Source: Pseudeuparius sepicola
Taxonomy: Eukaryota; Arthropoda; Insecta; Coleoptera; Anthribidae
Length of the DNA stretch: 64,000 nucleotides
Direction of reading: 5' to 3'
Assembly (NCBI GenBank): GCA_963920635.1
Contig: OY987305.1
Coordinates: 23,832,876-23,896,875 of the forward strand
Shown: positions 11,563 to 20,329 of the stretch, piece after piece
How positions within the stretch are numbered: position 1 is the stretch's first letter
Layout: each line of letters opens with the position of its first letter
Position numbers and translations under genes: made by a program
The notes under the pieces: model-generated
Seen by the model: the letters and a program-made list of their open reading frames with translations, nothing else
What the model was told of the DNA's origin: nothing
Databases searched by the model: none

Positions 11563-11865
11563 ATGTCTTTTCTCAAACAGTTGAACGAAAATAACTTCGT
11601 AAAAGAACTTGTGAGTGCAAGAGAGTTAGTGGTTGGTGAAAAACATAAAATTTTATCTTTTAGAAGAATTGAAACAAGGTACGGGGAGAAAGTGTTCGTC
11701 GAATTTGAAAATTTTCAAACTGCGCTACCTGCACGGTTCGTAAAAGAATTTACGTCTGAACGCACCGAAGACATAAACCGGGAAATCACCAACGGAAAGA
11801 AGATCTTCTTGATGAGTCTGGGCCTCATTGATAGGACAACGAATATTAAATTTGAGGAAGAATGA
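11563..11865 (+). CDS. small Polinton protein, possibly an OB-fold single-strand DNA-binding protein
   Basis: A 100-residue protein that I do not recognise with certainty. It has a central GEKHKILSF...TRYGEKVFVEFEN...LPARF pattern of alternating strands. That pattern resembles short OB-fold-like proteins often found in insect mobile elements, and an OB-fold would fit single-strand DNA binding during protein-primed replication. This is inference from pattern only. The N-terminus is amphipathic and there is no signal peptide or membrane segment. It is the first gene inside the left terminal repeat, with its own candidate TATA/initiator. Its stop codon overlaps the start of the next small frame (ATGA at 11862-11865). 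The frame is intact. Confidence 0.6.
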   Translation: MSFLKQLNENNFVKELVSARELVVGEKHKILSFRRIETRYGEKVFVEFENFQTALPARFVKEFTSERTEDINREITNGKKIFLMSLGLIDRTTNIKFEEE

Positions 11866-12014
11866 ATCCCACTGACAAGAGGCGACGCAGACAACACTAC
11901 AAAAGAAGATTGGAATTTTATCTAAGATCTCTTCAAAATTTGAAATATGAAATTCAAATGTATGAAATAAATAAAAAGTTCAAAAACATAAATTTAGAAA
12001 ATTGTAGAAAATAA
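11862..12014 (+). CDS. 50-residue basic/heptad small protein, ATGA-coupled to the preceding gene
   Basis: The start codon overlaps the upstream stop (ATGA). The product opens with a dense basic run (KRRRRQHYKRRL) followed by a leucine/aromatic heptad-like helix and then a lysine-rich tail. The layout, basic region then coiled coil, is reminiscent of a short DNA-binding leucine zipper. It could equally be a basic genome-condensing peptide or a chance frame. It ends just before AATAAA-like sequence (12012-12017). I do not recognise a family. Confidence 0.35.
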   Translation: MNPTDKRRRRQHYKRRLEFYLRSLQNLKYEIQMYEINKKFKNINLENCRK

Positions 12015-12100
12015 AATATGAAATCTAGTCTATCTTTTATTTACCCCTACAAAATTGAAACTCAAATCTGAAAGTTTCGATTGCTTCTGAGCGCAGAACA

Positions 12101-12136
12101 TATAAATACGTCCAAGTGCATTTGACTGGAATCAGT
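12101..12136 (+). promoter_or_regulatory. TATA box plus TCAGT initiator for the virion gene cluster
   Basis: TATAAATA (12101-12108) lies about 31-33 bp upstream of the arthropod initiator TCAGT (12132-12136). The first ATG after the inferred start site is at 12140. This argues against an upstream non-ATG start at 12116. Confidence 0.7.
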
Positions 12137-12139
12137 TCA

Positions 12140-12959
12140 ATGTCATCCTTCACAGGTGAAGGGTTGGTAAACACGCTAATAAATAAGTTGCCCGTCGAAT
12201 TACATCTTCCTGGATATCAGTTTTGTGGTCCTGGCACAAAATTACAAAAAATAATTGCGAGAGGTGACGCTGGTATAAATAAGTTAGACGCTGCATGCAA
12301 GGAGCACGATATTGCATATTCAGAAAATAGATCTTTAAAGGAGAGACACGCGGCCGATTTAGAATTGGAAAATAGGGCTTGGGGACGTGTTAAATCAAAA
12401 GACGCAAAATTTGGTGAAAAGGCTGCCGCTCTTCTAGTCACGACCGCAATGAAAACTAAACGAAAATTGGGAATGGGAATAAAGCCGAAAAAAGGTTCGG
12501 TTTCTTTTAAAAGAGATATCGTGGGAAAAGTCTCGAGATCATTGAAAAAAACATTTGATAGAGATCAGCTTAATGATGTCAGGAATTTTAAAAAACGTCA
12601 TCGGCAGCTTTGCGCGCTGCACGATTAGCCATCAAGAAGGTGGGAGGGAAACGAAAAATTCGAGTACCGAGAGTGATTCCCTTTGAAAAGAAAACAGGGT
12701 TTTTTTACCCCTACTGCCCCTGTTAGGAGCTTTGGGGGCCCTCGGTTCGGTAGCTGGTGGTGCTAGCGCTGTTGCGAAAACCGTTATAGACGCAAAAAAC
12801 GCGCAGAAAAAAATGGATGAACAAATACGTCATAATAGGGCAAGGGAAGCTATTGGAAAAACGGGATCTGGGCTTTACTTAAAGAAAAATAATCACGGAG
12901 GATTCGGTTTATATTTAAAGAAAAAAAACTCCCATGGATGCTACCCAATAGACCTCTAA
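12140..12959 (+). pseudogene. PLA2 / pX-like minor virion protein, two frameshifts
   Basis: The first part has a parvovirus-type phospholipase A2 domain. Its calcium loop GYQFCGPGT and catalytic ACKEHDIAYS are both present around residues 27-63 from the ATG at 12140. PLA2 domains help some animal viruses breach endosomes and are known from adintovirus/Polinton relatives. Downstream follows a basic linker, then a hydrophobic glycine/alanine segment (PLLPLLGALG...GGASAVA, about 12708-12780) like adenovirus pX-type minor proteins. The C-terminus carries two GLYLKK motifs. The reading frame is broken near 12590-12605 (A-run) and again near 12700-12706 (T-run), so the two domains now sit in different frames. 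Both lesions are in homopolymers, so sequencing error is possible. The 3' end overlaps the protease start. Confidence 0.8.
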
Positions 12960-13323
12960 CGGAAAAAGATTTAATTTTTTACGCTAAAAAGATAAAAATA
13001 CCTTATTTTAGAGGTGTCTTTATGAGAGACACGCTTCCAAAACTTGGTAAAAAAAAAACGAATCGGCAATTTTGAATTTAGACGTCAAAAGTAATGCTGG
13101 AACACATTGGGTAGCATATGAGAAAAGAGGTACCAACGTTGAGTATTTCGATAGTTTCGGGGCGCTGAAGCCACCGAAAGAACTGATCCTATACTTGGGA
13201 AAACATGCTAATATCGTATACAACAATAACTCGTATCAAACATACGATGAAATAAATTGCGGACACCTCTGTTTGGAATTTTTACGTGGAAAACCCTATA
13301 AAACAGAAGAAATTATCATTGTC
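12938..13323 (+). pseudogene. adenain-like cysteine protease (PRO), frameshifted and fused in frame to penton
   Basis: Polinton protease of the adenovirus maturation-protease family, which processes capsid proteins. It starts at the ATG at 12938, overlapping the preceding gene, with a recognisable PYFRGVFMRDTLP segment. The catalytic histidine lies in GTHWVAY (about 13098-13118), the acidic residue in YFDSFG and the cysteine in NCGHLCLEFL (about 13258-13287). A run of ten A's (13049-13058) shifts the frame between the N-terminal part and the catalytic core. No stop codon follows the cysteine domain, and the frame runs straight into the penton gene at 13324. The family normally terminates soon after this point, so the fusion is either loss of a stop or a real polyprotein. 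Confidence 0.85.
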
Positions 13324-14052
13324 ATGTCGCAGACGTTTACTTTGACGGGTAACGGTAGCTACATCTCCAAATCGTTTTTTCCGCCCCTTGAGCTAGATCC
13401 TCAGTACGAATATTCGCTAGCATTAATTTCTCTATCTACTTGGAATTCAATTCCAAATATAGAGGGAGGACAGAACAAGCTATATTTCGTAGATCACAGA
13501 GGAAGCGAGATAGAAATTGAGATTCCGACAGGAGCATATGAGATTCGGGATATTGAGAATTACGTTCAGAAACAACTAGGAAGTTCGCTGGATAATCAGC
13601 AAGAACTAGAGGAAATATTTTCGTTGAAACCTAACAATAATACTTTAAAGTGTGAACTTAAATCTCTGTATAACGTAAATTTTAAACAGCCCGATACTAT
13701 AGCTAAATTGCTTGGCTTTTCCAATAAAATTTTGAAATCCGGAGATTTACATCAATCAGACCTCCGAGTAGAGATTGTGCAAGTGGTAACAATAAGAGTG
13801 GAGTGCAATTTAATTTCGGGATCATATTACAACAACGCACCTTCGCATACTCTTTTTGAGTTTATGCCTACAGTAGACCCGGGATACAGTATCAATATCG
13901 AACCTAGAAATCTAATTTATTTGCCTGTCAGTAGGAAAACCATCGACAATATTACAGTGCAACTTTTAGATCAAGATTCAAGATCGGTAAATCTCAACGG
14001 GGAAGAAATCATAATCAGATTGGAGCTGAAGAGAAATAGTGCTAGTTTTTGA
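13324..14052 (+). CDS. penton / minor capsid protein (single jelly roll)
   Basis: The internal ATG at 13324 starts a 242-residue protein beginning MSQTFTLTGNGSYISKSFFP and continuing with LALISLSTWNSIPNI. This N-terminal signature is typical of Polinton minor capsid (penton) proteins, which form the fivefold vertices. Several beta-rich segments fit a single jelly roll. The frame is intact, but it is continuous upstream with the protease catalytic core, so translation may begin at 13324 or as a fusion. The stop (14050-14052) overlaps an ATG at 14052. It sits in the expected order: protease, penton, major capsid. Confidence 0.8.
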   Translation: MSQTFTLTGNGSYISKSFFPPLELDPQYEYSLALISLSTWNSIPNIEGGQNKLYFVDHRGSEIEIEIPTGAYEIRDIENYVQKQLGSSLDNQQELEEIFSLKPNNNTLKCELKSLYNVNFKQPDTIAKLLGFSNKILKSGDLHQSDLRVEIVQVVTIRVECNLISGSYYNNAPSHTLFEFMPTVDPGYSINIEPRNLIYLPVSRKTIDNITVQLLDQDSRSVNLNGEEIIIRLELKRNSASF

Positions 14053-14221
14053 TGGTAGGTACCGACCATTTAAAAGGAGTGTCGGTCGGTCGAGAAGTTC
14101 ACAACCAGCAGAGCGGTACAAGAGTAGAGATCGTAATACGAGTCTTACACCTGAAAATCGCTTATTCTTAAAATATCTCGGTTATCATGTCATGATATCA
14201 AGTGTTCGACGTGCATCATAA
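14052..14221 (+). other. possible small frameshifted ORF between penton and major capsid genes
   Basis: An ATG at 14052 overlaps the penton stop, but its frame closes after about 40 codons. A neighbouring frame stays open to 14221 and encodes a basic stretch followed by LTPENRLFLKYLGYH, which looks protein-like. I suspect one small basic gene broken by a frameshift. I do not recognise a family, and it could be chance. Confidence 0.25.
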
Positions 14222-15369
14222 ACCAAAGTTCGATGAATCTATTCAACGTTTAGAAGCACGCTCCTATTATCCGTTCGTAAAGTCCTTCATGAACAAGGAC
14301 ATCGTAGAAATAACCATTAATCAAGGTGCCGCTTGGTTGTTGATGTATGATGCTGCAATTTTCATAAAAGGTAAAATAAACAAGAAATCAGGCACTGGTA
14401 CTTGCAAGCTTGTAAACAATGGTGCATCGTTTTTCTTTGATTCTGTCTCATACGAACTTAATGGCAAAGAGTTGGAAATGGTGAGAGATCCTGGAGTTGT
14501 GAGTGCCATGAGGGGATATTTATGTTATTCTCCTAACGATGAAAAGTACTTGGTAACTTCAAGTTGGAGCTATCCAACCGCTTAAACATTTGTTTGGGCT
14601 CTTTAATGATTATCAATATGCCATTTGCGGTAAGCAAACAATAAGACTAATTCGAGCCCGCAACGACAATAATTGCCTGCTACTAGAGAAAGCTGCTGAC
14701 TCCACTACAGAGTTGACAGCAGAATTATTGATTACCAATATAGAACTAAAAGTGAAACATTTACAGCCAAACGATATGATTAGATTAGATCTCCTGCAAT
14801 CCATAAAGCGAGATCAACCCATTATTATACCCTTTAGAAAGTGGGAAATACATGAATTGCCAACTCTTACGGCAAACTCTCGTAAAGAAATTTGGTCAGT
14901 GAAAACATTTGCAGCAGTGGAATCTCCTAGGTTTGTTGTAGTTGGTTTTCAAACTAATCGCAAAGAAAATAGCAAAAGCGATCCCACAAAATTCGATCAC
15001 ATAAGTATATCAGACGTGAGGTTAATTCTAAACGGTGAATATTTCCCATTTGAAAGGCAGAGGCTGGATTTCAAAAATAATGATTACTTAAAAGCTTACA
15101 ATAGTTACATTGAATTTTATTCAAGTTTTATGGGCGTTCGTGAAAAACGTCCACTGCTAGATTACAAAGATTACAAAGATAACGTAACTCTGTTTGTTAT
15201 CGACTGTTCTAGAAGAAATGAGACCCTTAAGACCAGCACTGTTGACGTCAAACTAGACATAGAAAGTGATGTCTGTTTTCCTAAACACACTCGAGCGTAT
15301 TGCTTAATTATTCACGACAGTCTTATGGAATATCTGCCGCTAAGCGAAGTAGTCAGAAACTTGATGTAA
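14187..15369 (+). pseudogene. double-jelly-roll major capsid protein (MCP), broken
   Basis: The product resembles the Polinton hexon-like major capsid protein. The first part has FDVHHKPKFDESIQ, a LLMYDAA segment, FFFDSVSYELNGKE and VRDPGVVS. The second has PLKHLFGLFNDY, IRARNDNNCLL, the W-E-I-H-ELP region and a C-terminal jelly roll ending at 15369. Lesions: an in-frame TGA at 14193-14195, two codons after the likely ATG (14187), and a frame change near 14575-14590 where the segment joining the two jelly rolls also looks shortened. The second part is open for 259 codons. Both lesions lie outside long homopolymers, so true decay is likely. It follows penton with almost no spacing. Confidence 0.85.
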
Positions 15370-15416
15370 GACCGCTTACCTCAATAAACTCCCAGTTGCT
15401 AGTTTGACTCGGAAGA

Positions 15417-15976
15417 ATGAAGATCGCAGTCGTAGACACTCAAGGGTTTATAATTGACGGACTTTTCTACCCCAAAGAATTGTCGATCAAAATTAACAAT
15501 CAAATTTTACACCTGCTGATAAAACCCCCTAAGGATTATTATTTGCTAACTGCGGTGAATAGAAATATTTGGAACACAATTTTCATGGTTTATGGTATTC
15601 CAATGGATATGTGGAGTGCAATCATGTGCGAGAAATTTTAGAAGAGTTTCTTTTCGATGTCGACATCATCTACATCAAAGGATATCAGAAAGAAAAATTC
15701 TTGCAGACTATCGACATCGATCCTACGAAAATAATCAATATTGAGAAACTGGAGAATAATTTTGGAAATTTACCGAAATTCGAAAAAGATGTACCCCTTT
15801 GCTTGTATCACCTAAAACATTCTAAATATATGTGCAGTTTGAGAAATTGTGAAAAGTTGGACAGCTGGTTGAAGAATTTTCTATTTAAAAGGAATATCGA
15901 AGCGACGACAAGGGTGGAAGGAGTAAACGAAAAAATGTTTTTTAATATATATTTAAGTGTAGAATGTAATATCTAA
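15417..15976 (+). pseudogene. conserved-looking Polinton ORF of unknown function, one frameshift
   Basis: It begins MKIAVVDTQGFIIDG at 15417 and continues through LLIKPPKDYY. The frame then shifts near 15560-15570, and the continuation reads EHNFHGLWYSNGY ... DVDIIYIKGYQKEKFLQ ... CLYHLKHSKYMCSLRNCEKL ... to 15976. I recall similar proteins in many insect mobile-element loci. The alternating strands with conserved D, H, N and C residues suggest an RNase H-like or nuclease-like fold, but I cannot assign a function. AATAAA follows at about 15989. It is 47 bp downstream of the capsid gene without a visible promoter of its own, so it is probably on the same transcript. Confidence 0.6.
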
Positions 15977-16018
15977 AAATGTTAAAAAATAAAGCAAAGC
16001 AATTTTTAATTGTTGTTT

Positions 16019-16190
16019 CATATTTCACCTTACACTTGAAATTTGAGAACAAATGAACTCGACACTACCCCTCCTCATATTTCACCTTACACTTGAAATA
16101 TGATAACAAATGAACTCGACACTACCCCTCCTCATATTTCACCTTACACTTGAAATTTGATAACAAATGAACTCAGCACTTCCCCCCTCC
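16019..16190 (+). repeat. three 57-bp tandem repeats upstream of the IAP promoter
   Basis: The unit starting CATATTTCACCTTACACTTG occurs at 16019, 16076 and 16133 with few differences. The array ends 12 bp before the TATA box at 16202. Confidence 0.9.
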
Positions 16191-16201
16191 AACAATACTT
16201 A

Positions 16202-16236
16202 TATATAAATAACGATCTGCGGCATCTCTAGCCAGT
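16202..16236 (+). promoter_or_regulatory. TATA box plus CCAGT initiator of the IAP gene
   Basis: TATATAAAT (16202-16210) is followed about 32 bp later by CCAGT (16232-16236). The ATG is at 16261. Confidence 0.65.
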
Positions 16237-16260
16237 AGTACTCGAATCGTGTATTAAAAA

Positions 16261-16777
16261 ATGGAACTAGTGTCATATAAAAATATTGATGACAGACTCT
16301 AATCGTTTGAGTCTTGGCCATCAAGTAGTGTGATTGCGGGGCAAAAACTGGCGGAAGCTGGTTTTTTCTATAAAAATAACGAAGATGTGGTTGAGTGTCC
16401 ATACTGTCATATCGAAGGATATCATTGAAAACCTGAAGATAATCCTATGCTCGATCACGCAAGTTGGTCTCCGAACTGTCCCTTGTGTTAAGGTGGTGAT
16501 ACTGATGCGGAATTACCTGAAATTCGCCCGATTGAAATTCGCCCGAATGCCGTTCCCGAAGATGAGTTGTGGACTCAAAAAGTTGATGCTTATTCTCAAA
16601 CTGAGCAAACTTGTAAAGATGAAGAAAAAAATTTATGTAAAATTTGTTTCTCTAACAGAGGTATTAATGTCTCCTTGCGGGCATTTAGTTTTTTGTATGG
16701 AATGTTCAACATCAATATATATATGTACGTTGTGTAGACAAGTTATATGGAATAAAATGAGGGCATACCTTCCATGA
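16261..16777 (+). pseudogene. iap: BIR-RING inhibitor of apoptosis (IAP), decayed
   Basis: Reading from the ATG at 16261, a single BIR domain is clear. SFESWP is followed by the AEAGFFY segment and zinc ligands C46, C49, H66 and C73 with the family spacing C-x2-C-x16-H-x6-C. A C-terminal RING follows (C-x2-C near 16637, PCGHLVFC and CTLC in the shifted frame). This matches insect and insect-virus IAPs, which block caspases and ubiquitinate targets. Three in-frame stops interrupt the BIR (16300-16302, 16426-16428, 16489-16491) and a frameshift near 16650-16660 splits the RING. The stops are point changes rather than homopolymer indels, so this is genuine decay. It has its own TATA/initiator and a private repeat array, so it was once an independently expressed accessory gene. 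Confidence 0.85.
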
Positions 16778-16867
16778 AAACATTGTATTTTTTCAATAAT
16801 AAAAACTACAACAATGTTCATTTTTGACTACCCCTTATCCTACCAAGAAAAAGCTTAAAGCGTCTAA

Positions 16868-17058
16868 GCGACTCAAAAACGACTAGACGACTTGTACAAA
16901 CGACTAGACGACTCGGAAAAACGACTAGACGACTGGAAAAAGACTCGGAAAAACGACTAAACGACTCGAAAAACGACTATAATAACGACTAAACGACTCT
17001 AAAAACGACTAGACGACTCGAAAAACGACAAAACGACTAGACGACTCAAAGCGACTCG
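16868..17058 (+). repeat. GACTAGACGACTC minisatellite upstream of the ATPase promoter
   Basis: About ten degenerate units of 18-24 bp built on ACGACTAGACGACTCGAAAA. The array ends only a few bases before the TATA box at 17062. Confidence 0.9.
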
Positions 17059-17061
17059 AAA

Positions 17062-17094
17062 CTATAAATACTGACGTATCTTTGTCGGATCAGT
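17062..17094 (+). promoter_or_regulatory. TATA box plus TCAGT initiator of the packaging ATPase
   Basis: CTATAAATA (17062-17070) and TCAGT (17090-17094) lie about 30 bp apart, the canonical spacing. The ATG follows at 17109. Confidence 0.75.
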
Positions 17095-17108
17095 CAGACT
17101 GATTCATA

Positions 17109-17801
17109 ATGCAAATCGAACAACAGCAAACATCGCTCCCTATTGAAAACTTAGATGTTCTGGCTGAGAAGCAGCTTAAGTCGAAACATGGTAAACTATT
17201 TCCAAATTCAATTCGTGCAATTTTTTGTGGTCCAAGTGGATGTGGAAAAACAAACGCACTTTTAACTTTAATATTTAACCAAAATGGTTTGAAATTTGAA
17301 AACGTGTATGTATATAGCAAATCGCTTTATCAGGAAAAATATCGGCTACTACAAGATGTTCTAAAAAATATTGATTGTATCGGATATTTTCCATTCAAAG
17401 CCAGCTATGATGTAATAGATCCATCTGATGCTCTAGAAAATTCCCTCATTGTTTTCGACGATGTGGCTTGCGACAAGCAAAATAAAATCAGGGAGTATTA
17501 TTCTATGTGCAGACATAAGGGTATTGACGCGGTGTATCTTTGCCAGACTTACTCCAAGATACCCAAGCAGTTGATTCGAGATAACTGCAACTTTATAGTA
17601 CTTTTTAAGCAGGATGAGACAAATCTCAGACACGTGTATGAAGAGCACGTGTCACCTGACCTAACCTTCGAACAGCTTAAAGATATATGTCGCCAGTGTT
17701 GGAATGATAATTATGGCTCTTTGGTAATCGTGAAAGACTTTAGCATAAACGAGGGACGTTATCGACAGGGATTCGACAAATATATAAGGTCTGGACAATA
17801 G
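17109..17801 (+). CDS. A32/FtsK-HerA-type genome packaging ATPase
   Basis: An intact 230-residue P-loop ATPase. Walker A is GPSGCGKT (residues 41-48) and Walker B is SLIVFDDV with D117/D118. A C-terminal region follows with CRHKGIDAVYLCQTYSKIPK and NFIVLF. This is the expected length and layout of the Polinton packaging ATPase, which pumps DNA into capsids in related viruses. It has its own strong promoter. The next gene starts 30 bp downstream without a promoter, suggesting a shared transcript through to the integrase. No lesions seen. Confidence 0.92.
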   Translation: MQIEQQQTSLPIENLDVLAEKQLKSKHGKLFPNSIRAIFCGPSGCGKTNALLTLIFNQNGLKFENVYVYSKSLYQEKYRLLQDVLKNIDCIGYFPFKASYDVIDPSDALENSLIVFDDVACDKQNKIREYYSMCRHKGIDAVYLCQTYSKIPKQLIRDNCNFIVLFKQDETNLRHVYEEHVSPDLTFEQLKDICRQCWNDNYGSLVIVKDFSINEGRYRQGFDKYIRSGQ

Positions 17802-17831
17802 CTTCTACGGATCATTAGCGCATCTGACGAT

Positions 17832-18830
17832 ATGCCGTTAACATCTCAAGAGCAAATTGCTGAAGCCCAACGCTCAAAAAAAATTCAGGAAAAAGTATAC
17901 GGCTTTAAAATTAGGTAGATTTGATGAAGATGAGGTCTTGGAGAAGGTATTTCAACCTATTACCAAATATATTACAAAAATTGAAAAAAATAAAAATGAA
18001 AGAGCGGAAAACATGAAGTTTGAACTCAAAAGAGATAATGATGGTTTATGTAAGGTTGAGAAAAAGGAAGGAAGCGTCGAGAAAAAGGAGGAAGAAAACG
18101 TTGAGGATAGAATCAGCAAGAAACTCGATAAGTTAATAGCAAGCATTAATAGAAACAAGCAACAATCCCTCAATGAGTCACATTATGAAGCTACCGTAAA
18201 AACTGATAACGATACCGTTTTCAACGAATCATTTAACATGAGTACATTTCGACCGGAGGTTTTGGAGGAGTACTTGGAACAATGAAAAACTTCCAAGAAT
18301 TGATCCGGTTTATGGACCCCTTTACAATGCGTCACAGTCACAACGGATGCTAGGAAAAAAGTTATGGACTTCGATAAAAGTAGCGGAGACATTTTGATTG
18401 ATGGACACCGCTATAAAGGTACCGAGGGACTCTACGATTTAATTTTCTACGATGATCCCCGTATAACTACTAAAGAGGAGAACGATAGGTATAGACATAT
18501 TTTAGTTAATACCGAAGTTCATCTAAATACTCTTGGAAGACTGAAAGGCACAAATCGTTCAAAGTATATTGACATCATAAAACCTTTCGTTACGACTTCA
18601 ACATCTAAATCGAGGCCCCGTGCGAATACAATATCTGGCTCGGGTACTTCCGGGATGCATTGGATTTTCAATAAAAAAAACCCATAGAATACGTTTATTG
18701 GGATGATGCCAATGAATTAGTTGACCATTTAAAATTGCTCGTGGCATCTAAAAACGCAGGCAATACATCGAATGACAACGAAATTGTAGAAATAATAAAT
18801 GAGCTCAAAGAAGCTAATATAATCAGATAG
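17832..18830 (+). pseudogene. conserved-looking Polinton coiled-coil protein of unknown function, three frameshifts
   Basis: The ATG at 17832 opens a basic N-terminus (MPLTSQEQIAEAQR). The frame then shifts in an A-run near 17874-17883. A charged, lysine/glutamate-rich coiled-coil segment follows (to 18285), another shift occurs just at 18285, then comes a conserved-looking block HRYKGTEGLYDLIFYDDP (from about 18409). A final shift near 18675 leads to the end, with YVYWDDANELVDHL and EIVEIINELKEANIIR. I recall this YKGT-GL...YWDD-NELVDRL combination from many arthropod Polinton-type loci, but its function is unknown. Two of the three lesions are at A-runs. Confidence 0.65.
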
Positions 18831-18856
18831 ATGCACAAAACGTGTTTAGTATCAAA

Positions 18857-19387
18857 ATGAGCTTGAACAAGTTCGGACGTTCTTCCAAAGCGCCTAACGA
18901 AGTCAAAGTTTTTCGTACTCAGAATTTGTTTGCGGTAACCAAAGAAGGAGACTACGATCTTCAAAACCGTAAATTGTGCAACGTTGAACTACCGACTGAA
19001 GGTGGCGACGCCGCAACAAAAAAATACGTGGATGCTAGCTGTACTTCTATAATGAATTCGATCGATGAAAAATTTCAAAATATCTCTAAGATCTTTACAA
19101 GCAATTTCGATAAAAAGATTTCGAGCTTGAATAAGATAGTGTTGAGTTCATCTTCGACGTCAACCGTTAATACGACTCTACTCAATAAAAACGTTGAAAA
19201 AACTTCCGTGATTGACCAGAAAGTGACATCCCTGCAGACTCAAATCACTGATTTGAATATAGAATATCAAAATCGTTTAAAATCAATATCCATTCAACTT
19301 GATTCGCTAAATAGCGACTACAAAAAACTAACTACCATACTTAATAGTCTGGATGCAAAAGGATCGTCTCAAAAGAAATCGACATGA
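18857..19387 (+). CDS. fibre-like coiled-coil protein
   Basis: The first ATG in frame is at 18857 (MSLNKFGRSSKAP), giving 176 residues. The segment GDYDLQNRKLCNVELP followed by DAATKKYVD resembles the beta-structured repeats of phage and virus tail fibres, which have an 'N..PT...DA..K.YVD' register. The rest (residues about 65-170) is serine-rich and heptad-like, fitting a trimeric coiled-coil shaft. A role as a capsid spike or receptor-binding fibre is inferred from this resemblance and its place between ATPase and integrase. The stop overlaps the integrase start (ATGA at 19384-19387). Intact. Confidence 0.7.
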   Translation: MSLNKFGRSSKAPNEVKVFRTQNLFAVTKEGDYDLQNRKLCNVELPTEGGDAATKKYVDASCTSIMNSIDEKFQNISKIFTSNFDKKISSLNKIVLSSSSTSTVNTTLLNKNVEKTSVIDQKVTSLQTQITDLNIEYQNRLKSISIQLDSLNSDYKKLTTILNSLDAKGSSQKKST

Positions 19388-20325
19388 ACTCCAATCACTC
19401 AAAAGAAAAAATTCAAATAGTTAAAGAGCTTCATAAGCCTGCACGCAAAAATTATACACGACGACGAACTATCATCAAAGGGCTGGACGATCTCTGGCAA
19501 GCCGATCTTGGACAACTTGATCAATATAAATCCTATAATAGAAATTTTAAATTTATACTTGTCGTTATTGATGCTTTCTCAAAATTTGTTTGGTGTAAAC
19601 CGTTGAAAACGAAAACTGGAGAAGAGGTTACGAGAGCGTTTGCAGAGATCCTTAAAAGTTCAGAACGGCGGTGTCCGAAAAACCTTCAAACTGATCACGG
19701 AAAGGAATTTTACAACACTCATTTCAAACAGTTGATGGGAGCGTATAACATTAATCACTATAGCACATTTAGCGTCAAGAAAGCTGCCATTGTTGAAAGA
19801 GTGATACGTACTTTGAAGGAAAAGCTTTTTAAATTTTTCAGTTTGAGCGGAAAATATAGATGGATCGATGTATTGCCTACCTTGACAGATGATTATAATA
19901 GTCAAAAACATCGCACTACACAAATGAAACCTAAAGATGTAAGCAAAAGTTGCGAAAAGCGGTTATTAAAAAACGTCTATAGCCACTTGAAGACTTGTGG
20001 TAATAGAAAATTTAATGTTGGTGATATAGTTAGGATCAGCAAAATGAAGCACGTTTTTAACAAAGGTTATACCCCCAACTGGACTACGGAATTGTTTAAA
20101 ATTGTGAGGATTCAAATCACCAATCCAGCAACATATTTGCTTGAAGATATGAATGGAAGTCCCATAAAGGGTGGATTCTACGCTGAAGAACTACAGAAAA
20201 CGGTTAATTCCGACGTCTATCTAGTTGAAAAAGTGTTACGTAAGAAAGGGAAAAAAGTTTTAGTTCGGTGGCTTGGTCTTGACAAATCTCACGACTCCTG
20301 GATAGATAGCAATAACGTTTTATAA
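19384..20325 (+). CDS. retroviral-type integrase with C-terminal chromodomain (Polinton INT)
   Basis: An intact 313-residue integrase. The catalytic triad is D41 (in WQADLGQ), D104 (in LQTDHGKEFYN) and E138 (in AAIVERVIRTLK), with 33 residues between the second D and E. A DNA-binding barrel-like region follows (FNVGDIVRISK..., about residue 215). The C-terminus (about 275-313) is a chromodomain: VEKVLRKKGKKVLVRWLG and HDSWID. The protein inserts the element and creates the 6-bp duplication. The chromodomain may steer it to methylated histones. The start overlaps the fibre stop by four bases. Confidence 0.93.
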   Translation: MNSNHSKEKIQIVKELHKPARKNYTRRRTIIKGLDDLWQADLGQLDQYKSYNRNFKFILVVIDAFSKFVWCKPLKTKTGEEVTRAFAEILKSSERRCPKNLQTDHGKEFYNTHFKQLMGAYNINHYSTFSVKKAAIVERVIRTLKEKLFKFFSLSGKYRWIDVLPTLTDDYNSQKHRTTQMKPKDVSKSCEKRLLKNVYSHLKTCGNRKFNVGDIVRISKMKHVFNKGYTPNWTTELFKIVRIQITNPATYLLEDMNGSPIKGGFYAEELQKTVNSDVYLVEKVLRKKGKKVLVRWLGLDKSHDSWIDSNNVL

Positions 20326-20329
20326 AAAT

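Noticed and set aside
12116..12139. Non-ATG upstream start for the PLA2 gene
   Set aside because: The extension begins with GTG and lies upstream of the inferred transcription start at about 12134; the ATG at 12140 is the sensible start.
18842..18856. Upstream start of the fibre-like gene
   Set aside because: It begins with GTG; the first ATG in frame is at 18857.
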